Shown here: one piece after another, positions 1 to 12,785 of the stretch
Layout of the letters: the number at the start of each line of letters is the position of its first letter
Numbering within the stretch: the stretch's first letter is position 1
Notes under the pieces: model-generated
Told to the model about the DNA's origin: nothing
Database searches by the model: none
Seen by the model: only the letters and a program-made list of their open reading frames with translations
Made by a program: the position numbers and the translations under genes
Source of the DNA: Lachancea kluyveri NRRL Y-12651
Taxonomy: Eukaryota; Ascomycota; Saccharomycetes; Saccharomycetales; Saccharomycetaceae
Assembly (NCBI GenBank): GCA_000149225.2
Contig: CM000694.1
Span: forward strand, 1,923,623-1,987,622
Direction: 5' to 3'
Length of the DNA: 64,000 bases

Positions 1-2145
1 AACCACTGGAGTACGCAAAACCTTTTCGATTACATTGGAACCAAACTTGTGTAGAGAGAGTTCGATAACCCTTGGCCTCAACAAGTTGACAATCTTGTTG
101 GTATACTCGGAGTCCGTGCCCTCGCTTTCTTTGGTTAGGATGTACTGAACCACATAGTTCCCAAAAGGATCTATGGTCAGCTCATCAACGTTTGCTATAA
201 CCTTCTCGCATAGTTGTCTGCGCTGCTCTTTGTCACCGTGGTCCAAACAACGTTGTAGTACACAGCAACCGTGTCTATGTGTGGCAATTTTGACACACTC
301 GCGGCAAGCAGCGTCAAAAATAAACTGGGAATCCTGTGGATCCAATTTCTGTAGACACTTTTGAACGACGTGGTTACCGTTCAAATCTCTGCTTAACTCA
401 ACGATGGAGTTCTTCAAGGATTGAACGATGATAGCAGCTTCTTCTTCGGTTCCAATACATTCAACCAGTTTTTGTAAAGCCCTTGTGCCGTGAGGGTCGA
501 GGGAAATGTAGACGAATTCTGGAGAGGTTGATTTCACCAAGATGATACGTTGTTCATTGCTGACTCTTTCGAGTAGTTTTTGAATCAAATAGTTACCAAA
601 GGAATCGGTCATCAATTCAACGGCGTACTGCTTGGTTTCTTCGAAGATAGCTGTGGCGGCTTCATCGCCCTTAATGTCCAACTGTTTTTGTAAAAAACGG
701 CATCCATGTTGGTCCTTACACAACGAGTAAATGTTACCGATGTAGTCTTCCAATTTAGCATCCGCATACTTAGAAGCATCTTCGCCCTTGCGATGATGAT
801 AGCTTCTTTGGCCATGGTTACTATTGCCACCTCTGTTGTTGTGATGCCTGCGGTTACCTTGATGGTTTTGGCTGCTGTTGCCGCGATTCATCATTTGATG
901 GGGGTGTGCTGGAGAGACATGATGGTGAACCATAGGAGCAAATGGATGACTACCGTACATCCATGGTGCCGGAGCACCTGCACCTGGTGGCGCGCCGCCG
1001 TTCATCCCTGCTGTGGAAGTGGGGTCGACCCCTGAGTTTTCCAAGCCTTCGATTCCTGCAGCAGAGGCGCCAACTTGCGATTGCAAATGTGGTGGCGGTG
1101 GCATGTTTACGGGCTGGTTTGTCAGAGGAGTGCCAGGAATTGGGGAAAAGGACTGGAAGGGGGAAGTGAATCCATAACCTGGGAAAGGAGATGGGATACC
1201 ATAGGCCTGAGCAGATCCCGGAGGTGGATGGCCTGATAAAACGGGATTTGGTTGTAATAATGGACCACCGTAAGGATAAGCTGCAGCATAAGCCATAGAT
1301 TGAGCCTGCTCACCATTTGAGCCCTTGCCAGACTTTTCGTTTCCCTTTGTTGGAGAATCTAGAGATTCACTCTTTTCCAAGGAGATACCTTGGGCTCTAT
1401 CAGCGGCCGAAGTCGCAGATAACAGATCGGTATTTGAAATGGCATGGAAGGTTTGCCTTCTAGAAGTGCTCGACGCAGGAGCTGCAGCCTCGTCGAAGGA
1501 AGCGTCATCTACTGCAACAGCATTGTCATCTGCAACAGCAAATGAAGAGCCACGGATGAACTTGTAATCCTGTTGTCCACTAGCCAATGGCGCACCTGGA
1601 GCTGCGGTAGAAGCAGCAGCCACAGCTGTGGCCGTTGTCGGGTCACTGCTTGTCCACAAAGGTTCGGCAGCTGGCAAGTTGATGTCTAAGCCGTTGGGAA
1701 CCGGTTGAGGATGAGGAGAAGAAAACATCGGAGCGCCAGTTGGAGGCATGAATTCGTTGTTGTGATTGGATTCGTTTACGTTGGGCGCGCCAAACATCCC
1801 GGCATCAGCGGAGCCTGGGGCATGGAAAAACCCGGTATGATGAGGCAGGTGCATCATGTGGGGATAGTGGTGGGGTGGAACAAATCCTACACTCATCATT
1901 TGAGGTGGAGGATGGAACATACCGCTTGGACCAGTAGGATAGTTGTCTGCAGAAACTTTGATTGGATCAACGGAATCACCCAAAGCAACCACGCGGCCGG
2001 TGGATGTAGGACCCTCTAGATCATCCAGGTGAAGCTGATCCAAAGCAGCGTTGATAGTTTCGGAAACTTCAGCGTCTGCAATGGCGGCAGCAGCAGCGAC
2101 TGGTTGAGATTGTTGTTCTTGGTTTCGGTTTGAAGCTTCAGACAT
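1..2145 (-). CDS. PUF4: Pumilio-family RNA-binding protein Puf4, 3' end cut by window edge
   Basis: The frame reads from ATG at 2145 to base 1 without a stop, 715 codons; the last repeat(s) and the stop lie outside. Puf4 binds UGUA-type elements, mostly in 3' UTRs, and promotes deadenylation and decay of mRNAs, many for ribosome and nucleolar factors. The N-terminal 450 residues are low complexity (Pro, Asn, His, Ala rich), as usual for the family. Pumilio repeats begin near residue 460. Seven are visible from their recognition helices, with cores CRFLQ, NYLIQ, TRALQ, NHVVQ, CCVLQ, NYVVQ and SNVIEK. N-terminal blocks such as AAYPYGGPLLQPNP and RRQTFHA match S. cerevisiae Puf4 rather than Puf3 or Puf5, as I remember them. 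Three Puf4-type sites lie just upstream of the start (separate entry). Identity is sure; only the C-terminal end is unseen. Confidence 0.95.
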   Translation of the reverse strand, partial: MSEASNRNQEQQSQPVAAAAAIADAEVSETINAALDQLHLDDLEGPTSTGRVVALGDSVDPIKVSADNYPTGPSGMFHPPPQMMSVGFVPPHHYPHMMHLPHHTGFFHAPGSADAGMFGAPNVNESNHNNEFMPPTGAPMFSSPHPQPVPNGLDINLPAAEPLWTSSDPTTATAVAAASTAAPGAPLASGQQDYKFIRGSSFAVADDNAVAVDDASFDEAAAPASSTSRRQTFHAISNTDLLSATSAADRAQGISLEKSESLDSPTKGNEKSGKGSNGEQAQSMAYAAAYPYGGPLLQPNPVLSGHPPPGSAQAYGIPSPFPGYGFTSPFQSFSPIPGTPLTNQPVNMPPPPHLQSQVGASAAGIEGLENSGVDPTSTAGMNGGAPPGAGAPAPWMYGSHPFAPMVHHHVSPAHPHQMMNRGNSSQNHQGNRRHHNNRGGNSNHGQRSYHHRKGEDASKYADAKLEDYIGNIYSLCKDQHGCRFLQKQLDIKGDEAATAIFEETKQYAVELMTDSFGNYLIQKLLERVSNEQRIILVKSTSPEFVYISLDPHGTRALQKLVECIGTEEEAAIIVQSLKNSIVELSRDLNGNHVVQKCLQKLDPQDSQFIFDAACRECVKIATHRHGCCVLQRCLDHGDKEQRRQLCEKVIANVDELTIDPFGNYVVQYILTKESEGTDSEYTNKIVNLLRPRVIELSLHKFGSNVIEKVLRTPVV

Positions 2146-4264
<2,119 letters not shown>

Positions 4265-4796
4265 ACGTAAGGAAAATATTTTAGATAGACGAATAGTTTT
4301 ATAAACTTATAATGATGTTTTGTGATATGAAAACTTGTAGTGCTGCGATTCAACTGCTTTGGTACTCAACAAGACAGTCTGTCCTTGGCCCGTTGCCATG
4401 GAAAAGGGAGCCATAAACGACAAAGACGGCACGAGACTCTCGAGCATAGACCTAAATACGGTTTCTAGCTACGGAAAAAAAAACATTAGTGACAATATCG
4501 AAAACATTACATTAATCAAACTACTATAAAAATTAGTGTGCGTGCGACTGTGTGTGTGTGTAATAATATAAGTGTGTGTGTGTGTGTGTGTGGTAACTTA
4601 ATTAATAAAAACATAACAGTGTGTGTGTGTGTGGAAAGTAAAAATAAAGTGCGTGTGTGTGTGCAAAAAATTAAGAATTAAAAGGGATATCAAAAGTTTT
4701 TTTTTTGGTAAAAATGTATCAAGTCCCAGAAATGAATAATAAAAAAAAGGTAGTTGATTAAAATCAAACCAGTAGATTAAATCAACACGATAACAT
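4265..4796. other. OYE-PMA1 convergent intergenic region with GT tracts
   Basis: 532 bp between converging genes. The right part (about 4535-4664) holds a series of (GT)n tracts, listed separately, which on the PMA1 transcript would read (CA)n in the 3' flank. No gene is seen. Confidence 0.7.
4535..4664. repeat. Cluster of four (GT)n microsatellite tracts
   Basis: Alternating GT runs lie at about 4535-4560 (interrupted), 4572-4592, 4619-4633 and 4649-4663, separated by AT-rich spacers. They sit 130-260 bp beyond the PMA1 stop codon. On the mRNA sense strand they are CA repeats. Confidence 0.9.
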
Positions 4797-7493
4797 TTAG
4801 TGTTCCTTCTCGTGTTGAGTAGAGACTCTTTGCATAGCAACCAAGAAGTCTTCAACGGATCTGGAGGTTGGCTTCTCCTTCATTGGCTTACCGTTCATCA
4901 ATCTGTCAAAGGATTCAGATTCAGACATCATGTAGTAAGCACCACCCATGACACAGAAGACACCGAAGGAGAAGATCCAAACACGGACGACAGTAACGAT
5001 GTCATTCCAGTTTTGAGACCACCAGCCGAACAAAGCGAACATAGTGGCAATGATGTCGACGATGAAGACGGCACCAGATAATTGCCAAGATGGAATAGAG
5101 GACCAGAATGGACCGGCAGCTCTGGTGATGAAAATCAACCAGTTTTCAGTCAAAGAAATTTGCAAGAACAAGACACCATCGATAGAACCAAAGTTTTGGA
5201 TGATACCACCCTTTGGAACAAACATAGTAGTCAAGGTAATCCAAGTACCAACAGCCAAAATGACACCCAAAATGATGGACATACCCCATAATCTTGGCAA
5301 GTTCCACTTGACAGGCTTTGGAGAGTATGGAGCATTGTCGTAAGCAATGGCCAAAGTAGCAACATCAGCGAAAATAGCAATGAAAACAACCAAGTCAATG
5401 TTCAAAGATCTGTTCAAAATAGCAATCCATAGACCCAAGAAAATTTCCAAATGTAGGGACAAAGCGATACGGTAAACAACATAAGAGTACATTCTGTGGA
5501 AAATTTGTCTGGAGGTCTTCAAAGCATCGATAATAGCAGACAAACCAGGAGCCAAGAAAACAATATCAGCAGCAGATCTAGCAGCATCGGTAGCACCTTC
5601 GACGGCAATACCGGTATCAGCCTTCTTCAAAGATGGAGCATCGTTAACACCGTCACCAGTCATAGCAACCAAGTAACCTCTTTGTTGCAAGATTTCAACG
5701 ACACTGTATTTGTGTTGTGGGAAAACTTCAGCAAAACCATCAGCATTTTCAACAAAATCGGCCAATTCGGAACCTGGCATGTCACCACCACCGCCTAGAC
5801 CTAACCTTTCAGCATTGTAAATGTTAGTACCCAAACCCAATTGACGACAAGTTTCCTTAGCGATACCAACGGCATCACCAGTTAACATCTTAACTCTCAA
5901 ACCCAAGTGTCTAGCTTCGTTGACAGTTTGAGCAGTGTCATCTCTTGGAGGATCCATACATGGCATAACACCCAAAATTTCCCAGTGACCTTCACCTCTC
6001 TTTCTAGCAACACCCAAGGCACGGAAACCTCTGGAAGCCAATTCAGCAACCTTGTTTTCGTAGTTTTCGTGGACATCTTCAGGAATTGGGTGGTCTTCTT
6101 CGACAGTCTTCAAGACGAACAATGGAGCACCCTTAACACAAACAATTCTTTCACCTTCTGGAGATTCAACAACAGCAGTAACCTTCTTGGAAACAGGGTC
6201 AAATGGGTGGAATTCCAAAACCTTGTACTTAGTCAAAGCAGCCTTAGCTCTTGGGTATTGAGCCAAAGATTTCAAGAAAGCCTTGTCAATAGCATCCAAA
6301 CCCTTCTTCTTTCTAGAAGCGGCCAAACAAGCAGTCAACATCAAGTCATCTGGGTCAACACCTTCAACAGTGTATGGTTCGTGCAAAGACAACTTGTTCT
6401 TGGTCAAAGTACCAGTCTTGTCGGAACACAAGATTTCGACACCGGCCAAAGATTCAATAGCAGACAATTTTTGGACAATGGCTTGCTTCTTAGCCAAGTA
6501 AGCAGCACCGACGGCCATGGTGGTGGTAACGACAGCTGGCAAACCGACTGGAACACCGACAATGGTGATAGCCAAGGTGTATCTCAAAATTCTGACAATC
6601 TTGTTGGTTCTGTAGAAAGAAGCAACCCAGACAACCAACAAAGTGACAATAACCAAAACCAACAAAATAGTACCGATACCGTTCAAGACTTCGGTAAAGT
6701 GACCGGTACCACCAGCAGCCTTGTTAACCAAAGCGGCAGCTCTACCAACGAAAGTGTTGTCACCAGTAGCAGTAACAACCATGAAACCTTCACCTCTCTT
6801 AACAGTAGAAGAAGAGAAAGCGGCATCACCGAATCTCTTGTCAACAGCCAAAGATTCACCAGTAATAGCAGATTGATCAATTTGAATGAAACAGTCTTCA
6901 GTGATCAAACGACCATCAGTTGGAATAACAGTACCATCTTCTAATTGCAAAATGTCACCTGGAACGATTTCGTTAGCTGGAATTTCGACCAAGCTACCGT
7001 CTCTGATGACAATAGCAGAGTTAGCCAAAGTCTTCTTCAATTCATCGACAATGGAACCGGCTTGGTATTCTTGGATGAAACCAACACCAGCGTTTAAGAA
7101 CAATAAACCACAGATAACACCGAAATCGACCCAATCTTCTAAACCGGCAGCCAAAATAGCAGCGGCCTCCATAACGAATTGAATTGGACCAACGAAGAAC
7201 ATCAAGAACTTGACAACCAAGTTTTCAGATTCTTCGGCCATTTGGTTCAAACCGTACTTCTTTCTTCTCTTCAAGACTTCGTCAGAAGTCAAACCGTAAG
7301 ATGGATCGGTTTGCAATAATTCCTCAGGAACTGGTCTAGCGGTACCACCGGCATGTTGTTCGTCTTCAGACTCATCATCCAAAGCGTGGTTGGATTGCAA
7401 GTCTTCGATCAATTGATCGATGTCTTCATCTTCGTCGTCAGATTCAACTGGAGCGACTGGCTTTTCCTTAGTTGGTTCTGTTGGTTCAGACAT
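4797..7493 (-). CDS. PMA1: Plasma-membrane H+-ATPase Pma1 (P3A-type)
   Basis: 898 codons; the essential proton pump that hydrolyses ATP to export H+, setting cytosolic pH and the membrane potential. The acidic N terminus ([18 protein letters not shown]) is followed by ten membrane segments in the 4+6 layout. The phosphorylation loop [11 protein letters not shown] has its catalytic Asp at residue 358, TGES lies in the actuator domain, and [19 protein letters not shown] forms the hinge. The C-terminal autoinhibitory tail ends [11 protein letters not shown]; its Ser891-Thr892 pair corresponds to S. cerevisiae Ser911/Thr912, the tandem phosphosite of glucose activation. The protein is 20 residues shorter than S. 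cerevisiae Pma1, all at the N-terminal side judging from the constant offset. Codon use is strongly biased, as expected for a very highly expressed gene. It lies next to PMC1 in S. cerevisiae too, though here about 7.7 kb apart. Confidence 0.98.
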   Translation of the reverse strand: MSEPTEPTKEKPVAPVESDDEDEDIDQLIEDLQSNHALDDESEDEQHAGGTARPVPEELLQTDPSYGLTSDEVLKRRKKYGLNQMAEESENLVVKFLMFFVGPIQFVMEAAAILAAGLEDWVDFGVICGLLFLNAGVGFIQEYQAGSIVDELKKTLANSAIVIRDGSLVEIPANEIVPGDILQLEDGTVIPTDGRLITEDCFIQIDQSAITGESLAVDKRFGDAAFSSSTVKRGEGFMVVTATGDNTFVGRAAALVNKAAGGTGHFTEVLNGIGTILLVLVIVTLLVVWVASFYRTNKIVRILRYTLAITIVGVPVGLPAVVTTTMAVGAAYLAKKQAIVQKLSAIESLAGVEILCSDKTGTLTKNKLSLHEPYTVEGVDPDDLMLTACLAASRKKKGLDAIDKAFLKSLAQYPRAKAALTKYKVLEFHPFDPVSKKVTAVVESPEGERIVCVKGAPLFVLKTVEEDHPIPEDVHENYENKVAELASRGFRALGVARKRGEGHWEILGVMPCMDPPRDDTAQTVNEARHLGLRVKMLTGDAVGIAKETCRQLGLGTNIYNAERLGLGGGGDMPGSELADFVENADGFAEVFPQHKYSVVEILQQRGYLVAMTGDGVNDAPSLKKADTGIAVEGATDAARSAADIVFLAPGLSAIIDALKTSRQIFHRMYSYVVYRIALSLHLEIFLGLWIAILNRSLNIDLVVFIAIFADVATLAIAYDNAPYSPKPVKWNLPRLWGMSIILGVILAVGTWITLTTMFVPKGGIIQNFGSIDGVLFLQISLTENWLIFITRAAGPFWSSIPSWQLSGAVFIVDIIATMFALFGWWSQNWNDIVTVVRVWIFSFGVFCVMGGAYYMMSESESFDRLMNGKPMKEKPTSRSVEDFLVAMQRVSTQHEKEH

Positions 7494-10400
7494 TCTAGAA
7501 AAAAAAAGGAACAGTTAGTTGATGAAATAATTTAATGAAAAAAAAAAACCAGAGCAAATTGAGAAATGAGGGCAAGGGATTATACGGGTCCTTTTTATAT
7601 CTTCGAGCCTGTCGTTTGTTGCCCTTCGAAAAAGGGCGTAACAGAAAAAAACCACGCAGTTAGATAAGCGAGGAGCTGTTGGACTCTTAGGCGAGAACGG
7701 TGTAGATCGCTGTATACGATGACTGTTGCGGCATTTTACTCGAACAGGGAAGGACAATTTCCTTAATGAGACTAGAAAAAAACAGGTCGTATTTCTTTTT
7801 ATTTCTTAATTGCTCTGGATGCGTGCAGATAGCATGCCTCTTAGTAAGTAATCAAAAACATACTTTTTTATCAATTACCTGAAGAACAGCGTAGTGCTTT
7901 TGTAAAAAAAATATCACTATCAGCTATTTGAAACAAGAGAAAGGGAAGCTAGAGGAGAAGGATCTATTCACTCTGGCACCGGTTTTTATAGTCTCATTGC
8001 GTGAATTTTGTTTTGCAAGGTGTGTGCGTGTTATCTCTTGGGCAATTTTTTTTTCCTGCACTGGAGACATGTCTGAGAGACATACACACTATTTACAAAT
8101 TTCCTAAAGAGCGAGTGCTTGCTTGTTTGGGTTTATCCGTAAGTGGTTAGCTCCTGCTGTCCTTCCTTGACGTCACGGCCCAGCACAGAGACAAAGGAAA
8201 AAATTCACTCAAGAGGAAAGGGAATCCCGGGTTCCAATTGGTCGACAAACAAAAGAAAAATAAAAAAGAAAAAGAACACATATTCTCTCGGATTTAGTGA
8301 CGTCGTTTCCGTCGTTCACTCAATTTTTTGGTAAGGCTGATAAGAGGGACATTGATGATTAACTAAGTGAAACACCTCGGATGGATGCTGAGACCCATTA
8401 GAACCTGGAATGGGAATTCTCCAGGCGTGGCACGAGACGTGCGATGAGGTGGGCCAGAAGTGGCTTTTCCTTCGAGTACCCTTACGATGGCAAGTCATTT
8501 GCCAACTATGCTAACTAATACTACACTGGCAAAAATTTGATAATGTCTGCTATCGCAGACAAGATCACAACGTGGCGGGAAGTTAATTAGTGGCACTTTT
8601 GTTATCTAACTCATATTACCAAGATACTTTTCACTTTTTCCCTCTGTCCATTCTCTCATTCGTCCTAATTTTTTAGGGCACCAAAAGAACAAAAAGGAAA
8701 AAAACCAAAAAAAGAAACGGGAAAAAAAGAAGGACAAAAATCCCCCAACAGCTCCTGATGTCGCTCTCCTCGGCCACTTTCTGTCTTTCTGTCTTTCTGT
8801 CTTTCCGTTTCCGTCTCTCCTTCCTATCCCGAAGAGGGTATCTTCCGGCAACTTTCTCCCTCGAAAGAGCCCTTAACATTTTAACGAAAAGCCAAGGTGT
8901 TGGCGAGGGAAGAAAGCGCAGATTTTTATCGATAGTACACATGAGCTACATACCCATCTAACCTCCGTTATCTTATTCTGGTTTGCGTTTTGGTTTGGAG
9001 GACTTCTAATCTTTTGGCCTCACAATGTATTCGACTTTTTTTGCAACAGCGATCCCTCTGCTATCGACTCCTGTTCTGCGATGAACCTATTCTAGTCCCT
9101 GAGGCTTCTTCCAGAACAGCCGTTGCTCAGCTGCATTAGCAGCATCGTCCGCTGTCCTAATGTCAAGTAGAATCATTTACAAAACTACGTAACCGCTCTT
9201 CGTATAGTTTTTTAGCTTCATTACCTCTTGATGGGAAACTCGTAAATTCGTACAGAAGAGAATAGAGATGGACCTTAGAATTCTTTGAATACTACATTTT
9301 GCATTTAACGATCATCATGGCGGGTCTTCTGCGACTTTTCTACACCAACAGGCTTCTAGAGCTGGCCTTATTGCAGAGGCTTATACAGAAATATATGCTC
9401 CCTCGCCGTGTACTATACGAGGTTGTAGAATTTACTCGTTACCTTGTTGACAATGTTTTATGCCTTAGCTTCAATCCATTTTTTTGCTACACTATATGCC
9501 TCAAAGATTCGCCTTGAACTCACGTGAAGCCGATTTTCTTTAGGCAGTTGGGTAAACACTATCCTGTACGGTGTTATCTCTTTGTTTTTTTTTTTCATGT
9601 GAAAACTGTGCAGGTCCTCCCTGTTTAAGAAAGGCTCTAACTCAAGTTGGTGATTATCAATTTTCGATCTATCGTAGTCTGGATAAAATCGGTAACAGAG
9701 CTCATTTTCATTAATACCAGCTTTCTATCGTGTTATTTTTCTTAGTGGTGTTCTTTCCATTTGAGTTGCCCTATACTTTTTTTCTTTTTTTTTTTAATCT
9801 TGATTAAAGTGGGGATGATTTTTGTTTACCTCAAAACAGTAAACTTTAAGTATACATGAGAAGATGTAACTCGTTTTCCGTAAATAGTTTATACAAAGGA
9901 CGCAAAGACGTATAAGGGGAAAAAAACAGAAACAAAAAAACAAAAAATAAGAAAGCCATTTTAGACTGTTGGACAATCAATTGATCACCCACCAAGCCCG
10001 TGGTTCTTTGAAAACGTCTCGTATCTAGGATAGTAAAACATTGTAAAACATGAAATGAAATATGGCCTAGCGTATGAAATACATTCTTATATCTTGGACT
10101 TTCAAGAAGAGTGACTGGAAAGTATATTTAAAATGCTTGTGTCAAATGTACTATCAGATGTCTTTAGTCAGGCATGGAATATCTGTTGAGATCAACAAAT
10201 ATATCGTCAACCACGAACTATACCACATTGTTCCATGTATTTTCTGTTTGTTAACAACTTTTGATTTTTCTAGTAAATTGGGGCTCACTGGAATTACTAT
10301 ACAATTGCTGCGCTCAATTCTGGATAGGCCTTTTCATGCTACCTTATCCTTGCTTTCCAGTTGCCTGTCACTATATTACCGCTATAAATTCCCCTATCTA

Positions 10401-10548
10401 GGAAGTTGACGCGATACGTAATTGTTGGCCGAGATGGAAAGAAAAATAAAAAATAAAAAAAAAAAAAGATAAAAGAGGTACGGAATCTAAGAGGTTACTC
10501 TTCGATACACTCAAGCAACCAGTAACATTGCCGTTGACTAATATCTCA
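7494..10548. other. 3-kb intergenic stretch between PMA1 and ADH6-like gene
   Basis: About 3,050 bp between divergent genes, very long for this compact genome. Open frames of 60-110 codons occur on both strands but show no recognisable protein, and several start only at non-ATG codons. No tRNA or snoRNA signature was found. Runs of A/T (7520s, 9580s, 9780s, 10440s) and two TGACGT elements (separate entry) are visible. It most likely contains the PMA1 promoter; an unstudied non-coding RNA or a decayed gene cannot be excluded. Confidence 0.6.
8168..8304. promoter_or_regulatory. Two CRE-like TGACGT elements
   Basis: A perfect TGACGTCA palindrome at 8168-8175 and TGACGTCG at 8298-8304/5. In yeasts such sites bind ATF/CREB-type bZIP factors (Sko1, Aca1). 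They could serve PMA1 (start 675 bp to the left) or the dehydrogenase to the right. Function is inference. Confidence 0.35.
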
Positions 10549-11679
10549 ATGCCAGTTAACTACCCAAAAGAATTTCAAGGTTTCGCCATTACTGACCCAA
10601 AGGACTGGGCTAATCCAAAGTTGACGTCTTATGAGCCAAAGAATTTTGAAGCTCATGACGTGGACATCGAAGTTGAATGTTGTGGTATTTGTGCTTCTGA
10701 ATTGTTTTCTCTAAAAAATGAGTGGAAACATGAACCACTGGCTTGTCTGTCTTCTTCTTACGGCCCAAAGTCTCAAGTCGTAGGCCATGAAGTGGTTGGG
10801 AAAGTCGTCGCTGTTGGTTCCAACGTCACCTTGTGCAACATTGGTGACAGAGTCGGGCTAGGCGCTCAAGCCTTTTCCTGTATGAAGTGTTCCCGTTGCA
10901 ATTCAGGAAATGAGCAATACTGTCCCCAAGCCGTTGGTACATACTGCTCCAGATATGCTGATGGATATATCTCCCAAGGTGGGTACGCTTCTCACGTTAG
11001 AGCCCACGAACAGTTTTGCTTCCCAATCCCTGATGATATTCCATCCGAATTGGTTGCTCCTTTGCAATGTGGTGGCTTGACTGTGTACTCCCCAATCAAG
11101 AGAAATATCGAAGGTGTCAAAGATCCTAAAGTTGCCATCATCGGTATTGGTGGTTTGGGCCATATGGCAATCATGATCTCTAAAGCGCTAGGCGCCGAAG
11201 TGACTGCTTTCTCCAGAGGTTATTCAAAGAAGGAAGATGCTTTGAAGATGGGCGCTCATCACTTCATCGCCACCGGAGAAGAAGGCTGGGAAAGTGGGTT
11301 GAATGACACTTTCGACCTGATTTTGAACTGTGCTTCTTCTACTACCTCTTTGGACTTGAACAAGCTTCTTCCATGCTTGAAAATTAACAGAAACTTCATT
11401 TCCGTAGGGTTACCTCATGTAGACGAAGACTTCAAAGTTAAGCCATTCTCTTTTTTCAGCAATGGTTGTTGCATTGGCTCTTCCAAGCTGGGTTCTAGAG
11501 AAGAAGCCATTGAACTGATGGAATTGGCCACCAAACACAACTTTAGTCCATGGGTTGAGACTATCAAGGTCTCCGAGGCTGGTGTCTCCGAAGGTTTGAC
11601 CAGACTTGATCAAGGCGACGTTAGATACAGATTCACTCTGACTGGATTTCACGAATTCTTTGGCACTGGTGACAACTAG
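10549..11679 (+). CDS. ADH6: Zinc-containing NADP(H) alcohol dehydrogenase, Adh6/Adh7-like
   Basis: The frame opens earlier at a TTG, but the first ATG, at 10549, gives MPVNYPKEFQGFAI, matching the start of Adh6, so 376 residues. This cinnamyl-alcohol-dehydrogenase family reduces aliphatic and aromatic aldehydes with NADPH. Catalytic zinc ligands are visible as the Cys of CCGIC, the His-Glu of VVGHEVVG and the Cys of LQCGGLTVYSP. The structural-zinc loop is SCMKCSRCNSGNEQYC, and the Rossmann glycines are in IIGIGGLGHMA. Two oddities: the segment between CCGIC and GHE is about ten residues longer than in Adh6, and the usual Asp-Ile-His is replaced by Glu-Leu-Phe. It is therefore a diverged member whose substrates may differ. 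It sits beside a tRNA and an LTR stack, in a gene order S. cerevisiae lacks. Confidence 0.85.
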   Translation: MPVNYPKEFQGFAITDPKDWANPKLTSYEPKNFEAHDVDIEVECCGICASELFSLKNEWKHEPLACLSSSYGPKSQVVGHEVVGKVVAVGSNVTLCNIGDRVGLGAQAFSCMKCSRCNSGNEQYCPQAVGTYCSRYADGYISQGGYASHVRAHEQFCFPIPDDIPSELVAPLQCGGLTVYSPIKRNIEGVKDPKVAIIGIGGLGHMAIMISKALGAEVTAFSRGYSKKEDALKMGAHHFIATGEEGWESGLNDTFDLILNCASSTTSLDLNKLLPCLKINRNFISVGLPHVDEDFKVKPFSFFSNGCCIGSSKLGSREEAIELMELATKHNFSPWVETIKVSEAGVSEGLTRLDQGDVRYRFTLTGFHEFFGTGDN

Positions 11680-11832
11680 TCAGAGTTTGTATATGTATAG
11701 CTAGTCCAGTTGTATAGAAAGAAAAAAAGGGGACATTAAATAATTCAGAGACTTTCACCGTTGTAACCCTCCTATAAAGACATTTCTCCTTCTCGTTTAA
11801 CCTCCAAGGTAAATACTTTAAGCCAAAAAATG

Positions 11833-11905
11833 TGGACGCAACCGGAGTCGAACCGATGACCTCTTCCTTGCAAGGGAAGCGCGCTACCAACTGCGCCATG
11901 TGCCC
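11833..11905 (-). tRNA. tRNA-Ala (anticodon UGC)
   Basis: 73 nt. The 5' end GGGCACATGG, A box TGGCGCAGTTGG, anticodon loop CTTGCAA with UGC, and B box GGTTCGACTCC are all present, and the 3' end is TCCA with no encoded CCA. It is almost identical to S. cerevisiae tRNA-Ala(UGC) as I remember it. Six Ts follow on the minus strand as the Pol III terminator. Its 5' flank to the right holds the LTR stack, beginning 158 bp away, the window in which Ty1-type integration upstream of Pol III genes is known. Confidence 0.96.
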
Positions 11906-12071
11906 ATGTAAAACGTTGATGTAGTCTCTATGAGACATCTGTTTTATTCACAGGTTGACCGACTTCATCTTTCAACAACTTGTTGTACCGACAGCTCTAT
12001 TGGACAAAGTCCAGAACAGAGTGTAAAAAGATGGACCTTAGATTACAGAAAAAGTTTTGAGGTGTTGGAAC

Positions 12072-12393
12072 TGTTGGAACGAAATACAACTATCGACCAT
12101 CGACTAGTATTCGTGTTACTAGTATATTATCACACACGGTGTTATAAGGTGACATAAAGAATGAGAAACAGTCATCTAAATTAGTGGAAGCTGAAACGCA
12201 AGGATTGATAATGTAATAGGATAATGAACCAGAAACATATAAAAGGAAGAATATCTGTATGTAGAATTAGCGACTCCCTTTTCTGGATTCCTAGAAAGGT
12301 GAGGAGAATTTCTAGTATAACCATATACCAATTATTATAGCCTTAACCAAAAATGGAATCTCAACAATTGTCCCAATATTCACACATTTCTCA
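12072..12393 (+). mobile_element. Ty1-like solo LTR 'A', nested in LTR B
   Basis: 322 bp from TGTTGG to TTCTCA, with the 5-bp target duplication GGAAC at 12067-12071 and 12394-12398. It is inserted nine bases into LTR B. A stretch around 12170-12222 is, from memory, base-for-base the same as S. cerevisiae Ty1/Ty2 deltas. Recombination between the two LTRs of a full element is the usual origin of a solo LTR. Confidence 0.93.
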
Positions 12394-12463
12394 GGAACAA
12401 AATACAACTATTGACCATCGACTAGTATTCATGTTACTAGTATATTATCATACACGGTGTTAT

Positions 12464-12785
12464 TGTTGGAACGAAATACAACTATCGACCATCGACTAGT
12501 ATTCGTGTTACTAGTATATTATCACACACGGTGTTATAAGGTGACATAAAGAATGAGAAACAGTCATCTAAATTAGTGGAAGCTGAAACGCAAGGATTGA
12601 TAATGTAATAGGATAATGAACCAGAAACATATAAAAGGAAGAATATTTGTATATAGAGTTATCGACTCCCTTTTCTGGATTCCTAGAAAGGTGAGGAGAG
12701 CTTCTAGTATAACCATATACCAATTATTATAGCCTTAACCAAAAATGGAATCTCAACAATTGTCCCAGTATTCACCTATTTCTCA
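12464..12785 (+). mobile_element. Ty1-like solo LTR 'C', nested in LTR B
   Basis: 322 bp with the target duplication GTTAT at 12459-12463 and 12786-12790. It is nearly identical to LTR A, and the same length, so A and C are probably of similar, recent age. Orientation is the same as the other LTRs. Confidence 0.93.

Noticed and set aside
5907-6944. 345-codon open frame antisense to PMA1
   Set aside because: It is rich in Ser, Asn, Gln and Thr as expected from reading the biased PMA1 codons backwards, and shows no protein family; a shadow of PMA1.
8606-8942. Overlapping minus-strand frames of 81 and 89 codons
   Set aside because: Composition follows A/G-rich and repeated TTTCTGTC tracts (runs of Phe, Arg and Lys); no protein signal.
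9299-9517. 72-codon open frame in the PMA1-ADH6 gap
   Set aside because: No recognisable motif, average composition, no promoter or splice evidence; consistent with chance.
10074-10409. 111-codon open frame upstream of the ADH6-like gene
   Set aside because: Low-complexity hydrophobic and basic sequence without a family; overlaps the likely promoter of the dehydrogenase.
12064-12071. TGTTGGAAC twice in a row at the left edge of the LTR stack, as if a short tandem repeat
   Set aside because: Explained by insertion of LTR A nine bases into LTR B, with the GGAAC duplication.
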